From Mesorhizobium sp. AR07 (GTDB lineage Bacteria > Pseudomonadota > Alphaproteobacteria > Rhizobiales > Rhizobiaceae): 64,000 nt of DNA. Shown here one piece after another: positions 8,178-16,572 of this stretch. Within the stretch, counting starts at the first letter, position 1, and each line of letters begins with the position of its first letter. The translations under genes were made by a program, and so were the position numbers. A model generated the notes under the pieces. The model made no database searches. It saw only the letters and a list, made by a program, of their open reading frames with translations, and had not been told where the DNA came from. Where the stretch lies: assembly GCF_024746815.1 (NCBI RefSeq), contig NZ_CP080525.1:2976001-3040000 (forward strand), read 5' to 3'.

Positions 8178-9155
8178 TTAACCCGCGATCTTTCCGCCCA
8201 ACTCATCCTCGATATGCACGCGGATGATCTCATCAAAACTCTTTTCGGCGCTGAAGCCGAGTTCCCTTGACCGCCGCGCCTCGAACCGCGTCGGCCAGCC
8301 CTTGACGATCGCCCAGATCGTCTCGTCGGGCTCCTCGCGGATCAGCTTCACCGCCTTGGCGCCAGCAATGCGCTCCAGCGCCTCGATCTGCTCGCCGACG
8401 GTGACGGTGACGCCGGGCATCGTCAAATTGCGGCGTGGCCCGACGTCGTCGCCGTCGACCCCAGCCGCATGGATCAGGAAATTGACCGCCGAGCGCGGGC
8501 TGGCATGGGTGTGCACGACCGAGCGCGACACCGGCAGGATCGCTTCGTGGCCGCTCAACGGCTCGCGGATGATGCCGGAGAAGAAGCCGGACGCCGCCTT
8601 GTTCGGCTTGCCTGGCCGCACGCAGATGGTTGGCAGCCGGATGCCGATGCCGTCGAAGAAGCCGCGCCTGGAATAGTCGGCCAGCAACGCTTCGCTCATC
8701 TGCTTCTGGGTGCCGTAGGAGGTCAGCGGCGTCGGATGAAATTCATCAGGGATGACATCCGGGAACGGCGCGCCGAACACCGCGATCGACGAGGTGAAGA
8801 CGACACGCGGCGCAAACCCGGCCAGGCGGATGGCATCGAACAGGGCGCGAGTACCGTCGAGATTGACCCGGTAGCCGAGATCGAAATTGGCTTCGGCCTC
8901 GCCTGACACGATGCCGGCAAGATGGAAGACGACATCGGGGCGCGATGCGACCAGGCTTTCGGCGGCACCCGTTTCAGTGAGATCGCCGGTGTGGATGGTG
9001 ACGCTGACACCTTCCATGCCAGGTGCCTGCGGCGGCACGATGTCGTGCAGGTCGAGCGCGGTGATCTTCTTGCCGCGCAGCGCGCCGTCCTTGGCCAGCC
9101 GGGCGATGAGCTTGCGGCCGACCATGCCGGCGGCGCCCGTGATCAGAATGCGCAT
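8178..9155 (-). CDS. denD: NAD-dependent epimerase/dehydratase, DenD-like D-erythronate dehydrogenase
   Basis: Encodes 325 residues of the extended short-chain dehydrogenase fold. The Rossmann motif TGAAGMVG lies at residues 6-13, followed by the acidic ALDLHD loop for NAD, FTSSIAVFG and the catalytic YGTQK. The overall sequence, including IRLPTICVRPGKPNKAASGFFSGIIREPL, is what I associate with DenD, which oxidises the 2-hydroxyl of D-erythronate in tetronate catabolism. None of the usual partner genes (DenK-type kinase, OtnC, OtnI) is nearby. Instead it ends a leftward operon with a GNAT enzyme, a CDF metal exporter and a small membrane protein, so its role here may differ. Confidence 0.82.
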   Translation of the reverse strand: MRILITGAAGMVGRKLIARLAKDGALRGKKITALDLHDIVPPQAPGMEGVSVTIHTGDLTETGAAESLVASRPDVVFHLAGIVSGEAEANFDLGYRVNLDGTRALFDAIRLAGFAPRVVFTSSIAVFGAPFPDVIPDEFHPTPLTSYGTQKQMSEALLADYSRRGFFDGIGIRLPTICVRPGKPNKAASGFFSGIIREPLSGHEAILPVSRSVVHTHASPRSAVNFLIHAAGVDGDDVGPRRNLTMPGVTVTVGEQIEALERIAGAKAVKLIREEPDETIWAIVKGWPTRFEARRSRELGFSAEKSFDEIIRVHIEDELGGKIAG

Positions 9156-9168
9156 GTCGAAGATCCCC

Positions 9169-9432
9169 CTATTTGCCCTGGTTCTTGCGCTGGTTGCGGG
9201 CTCGCAGCCAGAAAACCGAGAAAAAAGCCAGCACGAAGAGGATGCCAAACAGACCCGCCAGCACGGTCGAAAGGCTACCGAGCGCCAGCATCACGCTGGG
9301 CAGATAGTAGGCGCCGATACCGAACAGAAGCATGATCCACGCCGCCGCGATGGCCGCATTCCTGCTGTCGCGGTCCATCACGCCGCACTCGGGCAGCGGG
9401 TGTTCATCAAGCTGATTTTCAAGGTTTTGCAA
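9169..9432 (-). CDS. Small two-helix membrane protein
   Basis: Encodes up to 87 residues with two hydrophobic helices (about residues 27-48 and 52-76) and a basic tail RARNQRKNQGK, implying a cytoplasmic C-terminus. No family is recognised. The start is uncertain: TTG at 9432 overlaps the Shine-Dalgarno-like AGGAG with almost no spacing, while ATG at 9378 would give a 69-residue protein that keeps both helices. It sits 13 bp before the DenD-like gene and 32 bp after the metal exporter, so it belongs to that operon. Confidence 0.6.
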   Translation of the reverse strand: MQNLENQLDEHPLPECGVMDRDSRNAAIAAAWIMLLFGIGAYYLPSVMLALGSLSTVLAGLFGILFVLAFFSVFWLRARNQRKNQGK

Positions 9433-9464
9433 CTCCTGAGGCAGGACCCATCGATATCAATCGA

Positions 9465-10445
9465 TCAGGCCTGGTGATGGTGGTCGTGATGCGCAGCCGC
9501 ATCGTGCTCGTGATCATGATCGTCGTCGTCGCCATCGTCGGCGCACGCTCCGAATTCCGGTTCCACGGTGGCATGGCTGATGGCGTGCGCGCTGGCAAGC
9601 CGCTTCTTGATGGCGCTGACCGCCTGATGCGCATCGACGCCGTCGTCGAGACAGGCATGCAGCGTCGCCATGTTGCTTGTCCCGTCAAGCGACCAGACAT
9701 GCATATGGTGCACCTCGCGTACGCCCGGAACCGTCGCTTCGATGTCCTTGGCGACCAGATCGCGATCGAGACTTGGCGGCACGCCTTCGAGCAGGACGTG
9801 GGCTGCGGCGCGCATCAGCGACCATGCCGTCGACAGGATCAGCAGCGAGACCAGAACCGACAGGATCGGGTCGATCGGTGTCCAGCCGGTCGTCAGGATG
9901 ACCAGCGCCGCAACGATCGCGGCGGCCGAGCCGAGCAGGTCGCCGAGCACATGCAGGATGGCGCCGCGCATGTTCAGGCTTTCGCGGTCGCCGCCATTCA
10001 GCACGAAGAAGGAACCGATATTGACCAGCAGGCCGAGGATCGCCACCACCAGCATCGGCCCGCCAAGTACCGGTGCCGGCGCCTGCAGGCGCCCCCATGC
10101 CTCGTAGACGATCCACAGCGCGATGACGAAGATGGCGATGCCGTTGGTGTAGGCCACCAATGTCTTGACCCGGCCGAAACCGTAGGTGAGACGGCCCGTT
10201 GCCGGCCGGCCGGCAAGATGGAAGGCATACCAGGCAAGGCCGAGCGCGATCGCATCGGCAAGCATGTGGCCGGCATCGGCCAGCAGCGCCAGCGACCCGG
10301 TGAAGAGGCCGCCGAGCGCTTCGGCGACCATGAAGCCGGCGGTCAGGCAGGCCGCGATCAGAACGCGTTTCTTGTCGGTCGAGCCATGCACATGGCCGGC
10401 GCCGTGATCGTGCCCGCTGTGGTCGTCGGAATGGGTATGCGCCAA
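9465..10445 (-). CDS. Cation diffusion facilitator (CDF) metal exporter
   Basis: Encodes 326 residues with six predicted membrane helices and a cytoplasmic C-terminal domain. The transport site motifs are visible: SLALLADAGHMLADAIAL in helix 2 and HVLGDLLGSAAAIVAALVI in helix 5 (the HxxxD/HxxxD pattern of zinc/cobalt CDF proteins), then the ferredoxin-like tail with HHMHVWSLDG. Both ends are His-rich (HTHSDDHSGHDHG at the start; DDDDHDHEHD with HHDHHH at the end), typical of zinc or cobalt exporters such as ZitB or DmeF. I chose the TTG start at 10445 because GGAG lies upstream and it begins the His-rich head; upstream codons overlap the preceding gene. Confidence 0.9.
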   Translation of the reverse strand: MAHTHSDDHSGHDHGAGHVHGSTDKKRVLIAACLTAGFMVAEALGGLFTGSLALLADAGHMLADAIALGLAWYAFHLAGRPATGRLTYGFGRVKTLVAYTNGIAIFVIALWIVYEAWGRLQAPAPVLGGPMLVVAILGLLVNIGSFFVLNGGDRESLNMRGAILHVLGDLLGSAAAIVAALVILTTGWTPIDPILSVLVSLLILSTAWSLMRAAAHVLLEGVPPSLDRDLVAKDIEATVPGVREVHHMHVWSLDGTSNMATLHACLDDGVDAHQAVSAIKKRLASAHAISHATVEPEFGACADDGDDDDHDHEHDAAAHHDHHHQA

Positions 10446-10476
10446 GGGCGAACTCCAGTTGCGCGCCGAATTCAGC

Positions 10477-11163
10477 TCACGCGCCGAACTCCGCGCGAAA
10501 ATCCTCAAGCCGTCGCTTTTGCTGGCCGTGGCCATCGAAATTGGCCGGATCGAGCCACGCTTCATAGGCTTTGCTTAAGCGCGGCCATTCCTTGTCGATG
10601 ATCGAATACCACGCCGTATCGCGGTTTTCACCCTTGACGATGAGATGCTGGCGGAAAATGCCTTCGAACTTGAAGCCGAAGCGTTCGGCTGCCCGCTTCG
10701 ACGGCTCGTTGCGGTTGTTGCATTTCCATTCGTAGCGGCGATAGCCGAGCTCGTCGAAAATGTATTTCATGAACAGGAACTGCGCTTCCGTCGCTCCCGG
10801 CTTGCGCGAGATGATCGGTCCCCAATAGATGTTGCCGATCTCGATGACGCCGTAAGCCGGATCGATGCGCATCAGCGTCTGCCGTCCGGCGACCTTGCCG
10901 CTGGCCTTGTCGATGACGGTGAAGAACAGCGGATCCTCGCTGGCTTCCACCTTGTCCAGCCATGGCTGGAAGGCGGCGCGGGTCTCCGGTGGATAGTCGG
11001 GCAGCCAGGCGAAGCGGCCGTCGATGTCGGAGACGGAGGACGCTTCATAGAGGCCGTCGCCATGTTTTGCGGCGCTCAGCGGCTCGAGCCGGACGTAAAC
11101 GCCGTCGATGGCTTTGCGCTCGGGCCGCGGACGCGGTTGCCAGTCTTTGAGATTTTCCGACAC
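10477..11163 (-). CDS. GNAT family N-acetyltransferase (RimJ/RimL-like)
   Basis: Encodes 228 residues of the Acetyltransf_3 (RimJ/RimL) type. The motif order is YVRLEPLSAAKHGDGLYEAS, then GNIYWGPIISRKPGATEAQFLF in the acetyl-CoA region, and YEWKCNNRNEPSKRAAERFGF, the strong signature of this group, ending with a FRQHLIVKGENRDTAWYSI block. Substrate unknown; many such enzymes modify amino acids or antibiotics rather than ribosomal proteins. The GTG start at 11163 has GGAG 7 bp upstream. It is the first gene of a leftward four-gene operon (this enzyme, CDF exporter, small membrane protein, DenD-like dehydrogenase). Confidence 0.88.
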   Translation of the reverse strand: MSENLKDWQPRPRPERKAIDGVYVRLEPLSAAKHGDGLYEASSVSDIDGRFAWLPDYPPETRAAFQPWLDKVEASEDPLFFTVIDKASGKVAGRQTLMRIDPAYGVIEIGNIYWGPIISRKPGATEAQFLFMKYIFDELGYRRYEWKCNNRNEPSKRAAERFGFKFEGIFRQHLIVKGENRDTAWYSIIDKEWPRLSKAYEAWLDPANFDGHGQQKRRLEDFRAEFGA

Positions 11164-11246
11164 CAAAAACTCCAATCCGTTTGACTTTTGCCGGTCGAAG
11201 CTCACAAAAACGCACGCCAGCAGCAAGAACCACACGGACGGGAAAA

Positions 11247-12431
11247 ATGCTCCACACGATTTCGGCCTTCGACCGTCTCGGCGAGGAAAACGCCTTTGCC
11301 GTGCTCGCGAGGGCCACAGCACTTGCCCAACAAGGCCGCGACATCGTCAATCTCGGCATCGGCCAGCCCGACTTCAAGACGCCGCAGCACATCGTCGAGG
11401 CGGCGATCAAGGCGCTGCGCGACGGTCATCACGGCTACACGCCGGCCAATGGTCTGCTGGCGACGCGCGAGGCAGTGGTGCGGCGTACGCTGACCACCAC
11501 CGGCGTCGAGGTCTCGCCGGAAGCGGTGATGATCCTGCCCGGCGGCAAGCCGACCATGTTCGCCGCGATCCTGATGTTCGGCGAGCCGGGCGCCGAGATC
11601 CTCTATCCCGATCCGGGCTTTCCCATCTATCGCTCGATGATCGAGTTCACCGGTGCGGCGCCCATTCCCGTGCCGATGCGCGAGGAGAACGGCTTTGCCT
11701 TCTCCGCCGAGGAGACGCTGGCGCTGATCACCTCGAAGACCAGGCTCTTGATCCTCAACTCGCCGGCCAACCCGACCGGCGGCGTCACGCCCCGCGCCGA
11801 GATCGAGAAGCTGGTCAAGGGGCTGGAGAAGTACCCCAACGTCGCCATCCTTTCCGACGAGATCTACGACGTGATGACCTATGACGGCGAGACGCATTGC
11901 TCGCTGCTCGGTTTTCCCGAGATCCGCGACCGGCTGATCGTGCTCAATGGCTGGTCGAAGACCTGGGCGATGACCGGCTGGCGCATGGGCTGGTCGATCT
12001 GGCCGAATGGCGATAAGGGCGCCCACCTCTACGACAAGGTGCGCAAGCTGGCGGTCAATTGCTGGTCCTGCGTCAACGCGCCGAGCCAGTTTGCCGGCAT
12101 CGCGGCCATCGACGGCCCGCAGGACGACGTCGACAAGATGATGCGCGCCTTCGACCGCCGCCGGAAGATCGTGGTCGAGGGGCTGAATGGCTTGCCCAAC
12201 ATGTCCTGCATCACGCCCAAGGGCGCGTTCTATGCCTTCCCCAACGTGTCGAAAACCGGCTGGAAGGCGAAGAAGCTCGCCTCGGCCCTGCTCGACGAGG
12301 CCGGCGTGGCGCTGATCGGCGGCCCCGATTTCGGCATTCTCGGCGAAGGCTACATCAGGCTCTCCTACGCCAACTCCGAGGAGAACATTTTGCGGGCACT
12401 GGAGCGGATCGGCACGTTCCTGGCGAAATGA
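11247..12431 (+). CDS. Class I/II pyridoxal-phosphate aminotransferase
   Basis: Encodes 394 residues of the aspartate aminotransferase fold I superfamily. Motifs in order: NLGIGQPDF near residue 35, GYTPANGLL, NSPANPTGG (about 171), DEIYDVMTYDG, and the PLP Schiff-base lysine Lys238 in NGWSKTWAMTGWRMGW, then YIRLSYAN near the end with the substrate-carboxylate Arg. The group contains AspC/AatA and related enzymes with several amino-acid donors, so I do not assign a specific substrate. It diverges from the GNAT-CDF operon. A small YciI gene follows 53 bp downstream. Confidence 0.9.
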   Translation: MLHTISAFDRLGEENAFAVLARATALAQQGRDIVNLGIGQPDFKTPQHIVEAAIKALRDGHHGYTPANGLLATREAVVRRTLTTTGVEVSPEAVMILPGGKPTMFAAILMFGEPGAEILYPDPGFPIYRSMIEFTGAAPIPVPMREENGFAFSAEETLALITSKTRLLILNSPANPTGGVTPRAEIEKLVKGLEKYPNVAILSDEIYDVMTYDGETHCSLLGFPEIRDRLIVLNGWSKTWAMTGWRMGWSIWPNGDKGAHLYDKVRKLAVNCWSCVNAPSQFAGIAAIDGPQDDVDKMMRAFDRRRKIVVEGLNGLPNMSCITPKGAFYAFPNVSKTGWKAKKLASALLDEAGVALIGGPDFGILGEGYIRLSYANSEENILRALERIGTFLAK

Positions 12432-12484
12432 GGCTCAGCTCGCGCAATCGACGAACATTCACGACCGGAGAGGGGTGACGTCAG

Positions 12485-12859
12485 ATGTTCTATGCAATCC
12501 TCGCCTATCACGTGGAAGACGCGATCAAGGCGCTGACGCCGCACGAAGACGCGGCGCTGATGGCCGACCTGCTCAAGATCCATGACGGGCTCTACGCCGA
12601 CGGCAGCCTTGGCCCGTCGGCGCGGCTGGGCGCGACCCAATCGGCCTTCACCTTGCGCGGGCCAGGCGACGGTACGATCATCGACGGCCCCTTCGCCGAG
12701 ACCAAGGAACAGCTTCTCGGCCTCTATGTCGTCGATTGCGCCACCCGCGACGATGCGATCGCCATCGCGCGCGACCTGCGCCGCGTCAATCCGACCGCCG
12801 TCTACGAGATCCGCCCGATCACATTTTATCTGCCCGGCGTGCCGCTGGCGAACGCCTGA
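12485..12859 (+). CDS. YciI family (YCII-related) protein
   Basis: Encodes 124 residues of a dimeric ferredoxin-like (DGPF/YCII) fold. It begins MFYAILAYHVEDAIKALTPHEDA and carries the diagnostic GTIIDGPFAETKEQLLGLYVVD, in which DGPF is the family signature, then an IRPITFYL end. YciI-type proteins are implicated in small enzymatic or binding roles, but most are uncharacterised. A strong GGAGAGG precedes the ATG. It follows the aminotransferase by 53 bp and ends exactly where the oppositely oriented SDR gene ends (adjacent TGA codons forming TGATCA). Confidence 0.88.
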   Translation: MFYAILAYHVEDAIKALTPHEDAALMADLLKIHDGLYADGSLGPSARLGATQSAFTLRGPGDGTIIDGPFAETKEQLLGLYVVDCATRDDAIAIARDLRRVNPTAVYEIRPITFYLPGVPLANA

Positions 12860-13615
12860 TCAGCCTCTGCCCACAAACGGCATCTTGGTTGCCATCACCG
12901 TCATGAACAGCACATTGGCGTCGAGCGGCAGGCTGGCCATGTGGACGACGGCGTCGGCAACGCGCTGGACATCCATCACCGCTTCGGCCGCAATGGAGCC
13001 GTTGGCCTGCGGCACACCGACCGACATGGGCTGCGCCATGTCGGTCAGCGCGTTGCCGATGTCGATCTGGCCGCAGGCGATGTCATAGGGCCTGCCGTCG
13101 AGCGCCAGCGTCTTGGTCAGTCCGGTGATGGCATGCTTGGTCGCCGTATAAGGCACCGAGCCCGGACGCGGCGCGTAGGCCGACACCGAGCCGTTGTTGA
13201 TGATGCGGCCACCCATCGGCCGCTGCTTGCGCATGGCGCCGAAGGCAGCGCGGGCGCACAGGAACGAACCGGTGAGATTGACCCCGACGATATCATTCCA
13301 CACCTCGACCGGGATCTCGTCGATCGGCGTCGATTTATAGCCCATGCCGGCATTGTTGAAGAGCAGGTCGACGCGGCCGAAAGCCTCAGCCACCGTCTCG
13401 AACAGATCATCGACCTCGCCGGCCTTGCTGATGTCGCAGGCAATCGCCAAGGCCTTGGAGTCGGTTGGGCCGGCCTCGGCGATCGCGGCATCCAGCACGG
13501 ACTTGCGGCGGCCGCAGAACACCGTGTTCCAGCCGGCCTCGAGCAGCGCCGTGGCGACGCTCTTGCCGATACCCGTGCCGGCGCCGGTGACGATGGCAGT
13601 TCTTTGCTCTGTCAT
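12860..13615 (-). CDS. Short-chain dehydrogenase/reductase (SDR)
   Basis: Encodes 251 residues, the usual classical SDR length. The cofactor motif TGAGTGIG (residues 10-17), NNAG near 88, the catalytic Ser in NNGSVS, and YTATK with Tyr156/Lys160 are all present. The CGRRKS loop after strand 2 suggests preference for NADP(H), since two basic residues follow the second strand. The substrate is unknown. The ATG at 13615 follows GGAGGACAG. It is convergent with, and abuts, the YciI gene. A terminator of the next leftward gene lies upstream, so it is transcribed from its own promoter. Confidence 0.9.
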   Translation of the reverse strand: MTEQRTAIVTGAGTGIGKSVATALLEAGWNTVFCGRRKSVLDAAIAEAGPTDSKALAIACDISKAGEVDDLFETVAEAFGRVDLLFNNAGMGYKSTPIDEIPVEVWNDIVGVNLTGSFLCARAAFGAMRKQRPMGGRIINNGSVSAYAPRPGSVPYTATKHAITGLTKTLALDGRPYDIACGQIDIGNALTDMAQPMSVGVPQANGSIAAEAVMDVQRVADAVVHMASLPLDANVLFMTVMATKMPFVGRG

Positions 13616-13697
13616 GACTGTCCTCCGCAATAAGCCCAGCCATCGCAAATGATCGGAGCCATGACAAGCCGCGCAGGTGTGCAAAGATACCTACCGA

Positions 13698-13726
13698 CAA
13701 AAAGGGCGGTCATTGGCGACCGCCCT
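13698..13726 (-). terminator. Intrinsic terminator after DUF533 gene
   Basis: On the minus strand AGGGCGGTC pairs perfectly with GACCGCCCT across a 6-base loop (13703-13726) and is followed by TTTTTG. It lies about 110 bp after the DUF533 stop and upstream of the SDR start. Confidence 0.82.
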
Positions 13727-13836
13727 GATCTGAACCGGGCTTGGGAGGAGGAAAAGCCGATCCGACTGTGTAGAATGATGCGCTTGCTGGGTTAACGAAA
13801 GGTTAACGCAGGAAAGGCTGCCTGTGCCGATCTGGG

Positions 13837-14574
13837 CTACCAGCGCGGATTGGGTGAGGTGCCTGCCTTGGCCGGCACCTTCGCTGCTGAAACTGTCGCC
13901 TCGACATGGTCGACCAGCGCGTCCGGCAGGCCAAGCCGGCCGGCAAGCAGGTCGAGATAGCCGCGCTCGGCGCGGGTGTCGGGATCGATGGTCAGCCGCG
14001 ACGCCGTATAGAGTTCGAGCTTCTGCGCATCGGTCTTGGCGCCGGCCACCAGCGTGTCGAGGTCGAGCGGGCTCTCCAGCTCCGACATCAGGAATTTTTC
14101 GGCGCCGGAGCCGATCCCGGCCAGGCTGAGCTTGCCGGCGATCTTCTGGCGTTCGTCATCGTCGATATGGCCGTCGGCCTTGGCGGCCGAGATCATCGCC
14201 CGAACCAGGGTCAGGGTGAATTCGTCCTCGCCTTGCGGCGCCTGCGACGGGTGGAAGGCGGTATCCTTGGGTGGCGGCAGCAATTCCGGTTCGCCGGCCG
14301 CCGGTGCCTCCGCGGGTGCATTGCCGGCCTTGTAGTTCTGGTAGGCCTTGTAGGCGAGACCGCCGATCGCGGCCAGTCCGCCAAGCTTCACGGCCGCCCC
14401 CGTCACCTCACGACCGGCGCCAGTTCCGAGCAGCACGGCAGCGAGCGCGCCGGCGGCCAGCGGATTGTCCTTGGCCATCTGCACGGCCTGGCCCGCCTTG
14501 TCGCGGACGGTGCCGCCGGTGCCGGGGATTTGCGAGCCGAGCAGATCGTCGAGAAGCTTCTTGGGATCGAACAT
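13837..14574 (-). CDS. DUF533/TerB-like protein
   Basis: Encodes 245 residues. The N-terminal part (MFDPKKLLDDLLGSQIPGTG) is followed by a Gly/Ala-rich hydrophobic stretch (about 35-80) that may associate with membrane, then a Pro/Glu-rich linker (about 85-110), then a TerB-like helical domain with SAAKADGHIDDDERQKI. This last motif is the acidic loop typical of TerB/DUF533 proteins such as YebE. Function of the family is not clear; some relate to envelope stress or tellurite resistance by association. The ATG has GGAGG upstream. A terminator follows it. Confidence 0.87.
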   Translation of the reverse strand: MFDPKKLLDDLLGSQIPGTGGTVRDKAGQAVQMAKDNPLAAGALAAVLLGTGAGREVTGAAVKLGGLAAIGGLAYKAYQNYKAGNAPAEAPAAGEPELLPPPKDTAFHPSQAPQGEDEFTLTLVRAMISAAKADGHIDDDERQKIAGKLSLAGIGSGAEKFLMSELESPLDLDTLVAGAKTDAQKLELYTASRLTIDPDTRAERGYLDLLAGRLGLPDALVDHVEATVSAAKVPAKAGTSPNPRW

Positions 14575-14701
14575 TCAGGACCTCCAGGATTTGCCCGGCC
14601 GAACGGGCAGGTTTCGAACGTCGAAGACGTAGGTCCCGTACCTTGACATTACAATGACGGATCCTTGGGACGGACCCTTGGCGGAGCCGCCAATGCCGGG
14701 A

Positions 14702-15622
14702 TCAGGAGCCGATATGCCGGCCCCTGCCCCGTGTTTGCGCAAGCTCGACCTGACGTTGGCGCTCGGCATAACGCTTGCGGTCCTCATCCGAACGCGCATC
14801 GAAACAATACGGGCAAGACACGCCGGCGGCGAACTTCGGTGAGGTCAGATCGCTCGGCGTCAGCGGATGGCGGCAGGCACGGCAAAGTTCCGCCTCGCCC
14901 TCGGCAAGGCCGTGCGACACCGAAACCCGCTCGTCGAAGACGAAGCACTCGCCTTGCCAGAGGCTCTGTTCGGCCGAAACCTCCTCGAGATATCTGAGGA
15001 TGCCGCCCTTGAGGTGAAAAACATCCTCGAAGCCGAGCGACTTGACATAGGCGGTCGCCTTTTCGCAGCGTATGCCGCCGGTACAGAACATCGCCACCTT
15101 GCGGCCCTTGAGCTCGGCACGGTGCGCTTCCACCCAGGCCGGGAACTCGCGAAAGCTTGCCGTTGCCGGATCGACCGCGCCCTTGAAAGTGCCGATCGAC
15201 ACCTCATAGGCGTTGCGCGTGTCGATGACGATCGTATCGGGCTGCGAAATCAACGCATTCCAGTCGGCCGGCGCGACATAGGTGCCGGCGCTCGTCCCCG
15301 GATCGATATCATCGATGCCCATGGTGACGATCTCGCGCTTCAGCCGCACCTTCATGCGGTGGAACGGCATTTCCGCGGCGCTGCTGTATTTGACCTCGAG
15401 GCCGGCCAGCCCGTCGATGGCTTCGAGATGCTCGATCAGTTCGGCAATCGCCATCTCACTGCCGGCGACGGTGCCGTTGATGCCTTCATGCGCCAGAAGC
15501 AGCGTGCCCTTGATGCCGCGCCCACAGCAGAAAGCGGCGAGCGGCGCGCGCAGCTCGTCGAAGGCGTCGAGCCGGGCAAACCGGTAGAGCGCGGCGACGC
15601 GAAGGGGTTGAGGCGATGTCAT
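14702..15622 (-). CDS. trhO: tRNA uridine(34) hydroxylase TrhO (rhodanese-like)
   Basis: Encodes 306 residues. It begins with an ACP-like domain ([16 protein letters not shown]) and continues with a rhodanese domain carrying Cys180 in [13 protein letters not shown], then a C-terminal zinc-like Cys region ([10 protein letters not shown] and VSCPYCF). This order matches TrhO (YceA), which hydroxylates U34 to 5-hydroxyuridine in an oxygen-dependent tRNA modification that leads to the mo5U/cmo5U family. The start is ATG 15622; another ATG at 15634 is equally readable and adds four residues. The gene is monocistronic, divergent from KDPG aldolase. Confidence 0.92.
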   Translation of the reverse strand: MTSPQPLRVAALYRFARLDAFDELRAPLAAFCCGRGIKGTLLLAHEGINGTVAGSEMAIAELIEHLEAIDGLAGLEVKYSSAAEMPFHRMKVRLKREIVTMGIDDIDPGTSAGTYVAPADWNALISQPDTIVIDTRNAYEVSIGTFKGAVDPATASFREFPAWVEAHRAELKGRKVAMFCTGGIRCEKATAYVKSLGFEDVFHLKGGILRYLEEVSAEQSLWQGECFVFDERVSVSHGLAEGEAELCRACRHPLTPSDLTSPKFAAGVSCPYCFDARSDEDRKRYAERQRQVELAQTRGRGRHIGS

Positions 15623-15813
15623 CGCCGAAGCCACTAAACGCTCGTCGCAGCCGATTCAAGGCGGAGCGGCTTCATCAGCCTGTCATCGTGTTTGATTCGT
15701 AATGGCCGGTATGACCGCCCCACGGCGCGTGACATCGCGACACGCTTCGTTTCATGGACAGAAAAACACCCGTCTGCTAATCGGTTGAATTGTCCCACGA
15801 TACGGAGAGGCAG

Positions 15814-16452
15814 ATGCCCAGCAAGACCGAAAAACTCCTGTCGCTCCTCAACGGCCAGCCGGTCATCCCGGTGCTGAAGATCGCCAATGTCAGCGATGCC
15901 GTGCCGCTGGCACGCGCCTTGGCGCGTGGCGGCCTGCCGGCGATCGAGATCACGCTCAGGACCGCCGATGCGCTGGAAGCGATCCGGCGGGTGGCCGGTG
16001 AGGTCGAGGAAGCCATCGTCGGCGCCGGCACCATTCTGGATAGCGGTCAGTTCGAAGAGGCGGCGAGCGCCGGCTCGCGCTTCATCGTCAGCCCCGGCAT
16101 CACCCGCGAGCTTCTGGCCGCGGCCGCCGACAGCGATGTTCCGGTGCTGCCCGGCGCCATCACACCTGGCGAGATCATGGCCGCGCGCGAAGCCGGCTTG
16201 CGTTTCCTGAAATTCTTCCCGGCCGAGCAATCGGGCGGCATCGCTTCGCTGAAGGCCTTCGCCTCGCCGCTGGCCGACGTGAAATTCTGCCCGACCGGCG
16301 GCATCACCGGCAAGAATGCGGCCGAGTATCTCAGCCTGCCCAACGTCGTCTGCGTCGGCGGCTCCTGGGTGGCGCCCGACGACATGGTCAAGGCCGGCAA
16401 GTGGGACGAGATCGAAGCCCTGGCGCGCGCGGCGAGCAAGCTCGCAAAGTAA
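15814..16452 (+). CDS. eda: 2-dehydro-3-deoxyphosphogluconate (KDPG) aldolase
   Basis: Encodes 212 residues, the normal KDPG aldolase length. It cleaves KDPG to pyruvate and glyceraldehyde 3-phosphate in the Entner-Doudoroff pathway. The key Glu45 sits in AIEITLRT, the Schiff-base Lys133 in GLRFLKFFPAE, and CPTGGITGKNA near the end binds phosphate. The ATG at 15814 is preceded by GGAGAGGCAG; an upstream in-frame ATG at 15790 lacks a ribosome site. The usual neighbours edd, zwf or pgl are not here. It ends with a strong terminator. Confidence 0.94.
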   Translation: MPSKTEKLLSLLNGQPVIPVLKIANVSDAVPLARALARGGLPAIEITLRTADALEAIRRVAGEVEEAIVGAGTILDSGQFEEAASAGSRFIVSPGITRELLAAAADSDVPVLPGAITPGEIMAAREAGLRFLKFFPAEQSGGIASLKAFASPLADVKFCPTGGITGKNAAEYLSLPNVVCVGGSWVAPDDMVKAGKWDEIEALARAASKLAK

Positions 16453-16470
16453 GGCTTTCGGCACGGCATG

Positions 16471-16504
16471 AAAAAACCCGGCCGACTTGCATCGACCGGG
16501 TTTT
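16471..16504 (+). terminator. Intrinsic terminator after eda
   Basis: AAAACCCGG pairs with CCGGGTTTT over an interrupted stem and loop, directly after the eda stop, ending in TTTT. The A-run on the left makes it potentially bidirectional. Confidence 0.85.
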
Positions 16505-16524
16505 GCTGAACTGGTTTGACCAAC

Positions 16525-16556
16525 AAAAAGCCGCGCAGGTTGCCCGGCGCGGCTTT
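16525..16556 (-). terminator. Intrinsic terminator after DUF882 gene
   Basis: Read leftward, AAAGCCGCGC pairs perfectly with GCGCGGCTTT over a 10-base loop, followed by TTTTTG. It lies just past the DUF882 stop at 16573, so the region holds two back-to-back terminators for converging genes. Confidence 0.85.
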
Positions 16557-16572
16557 GTCGATTGACTGGTCC

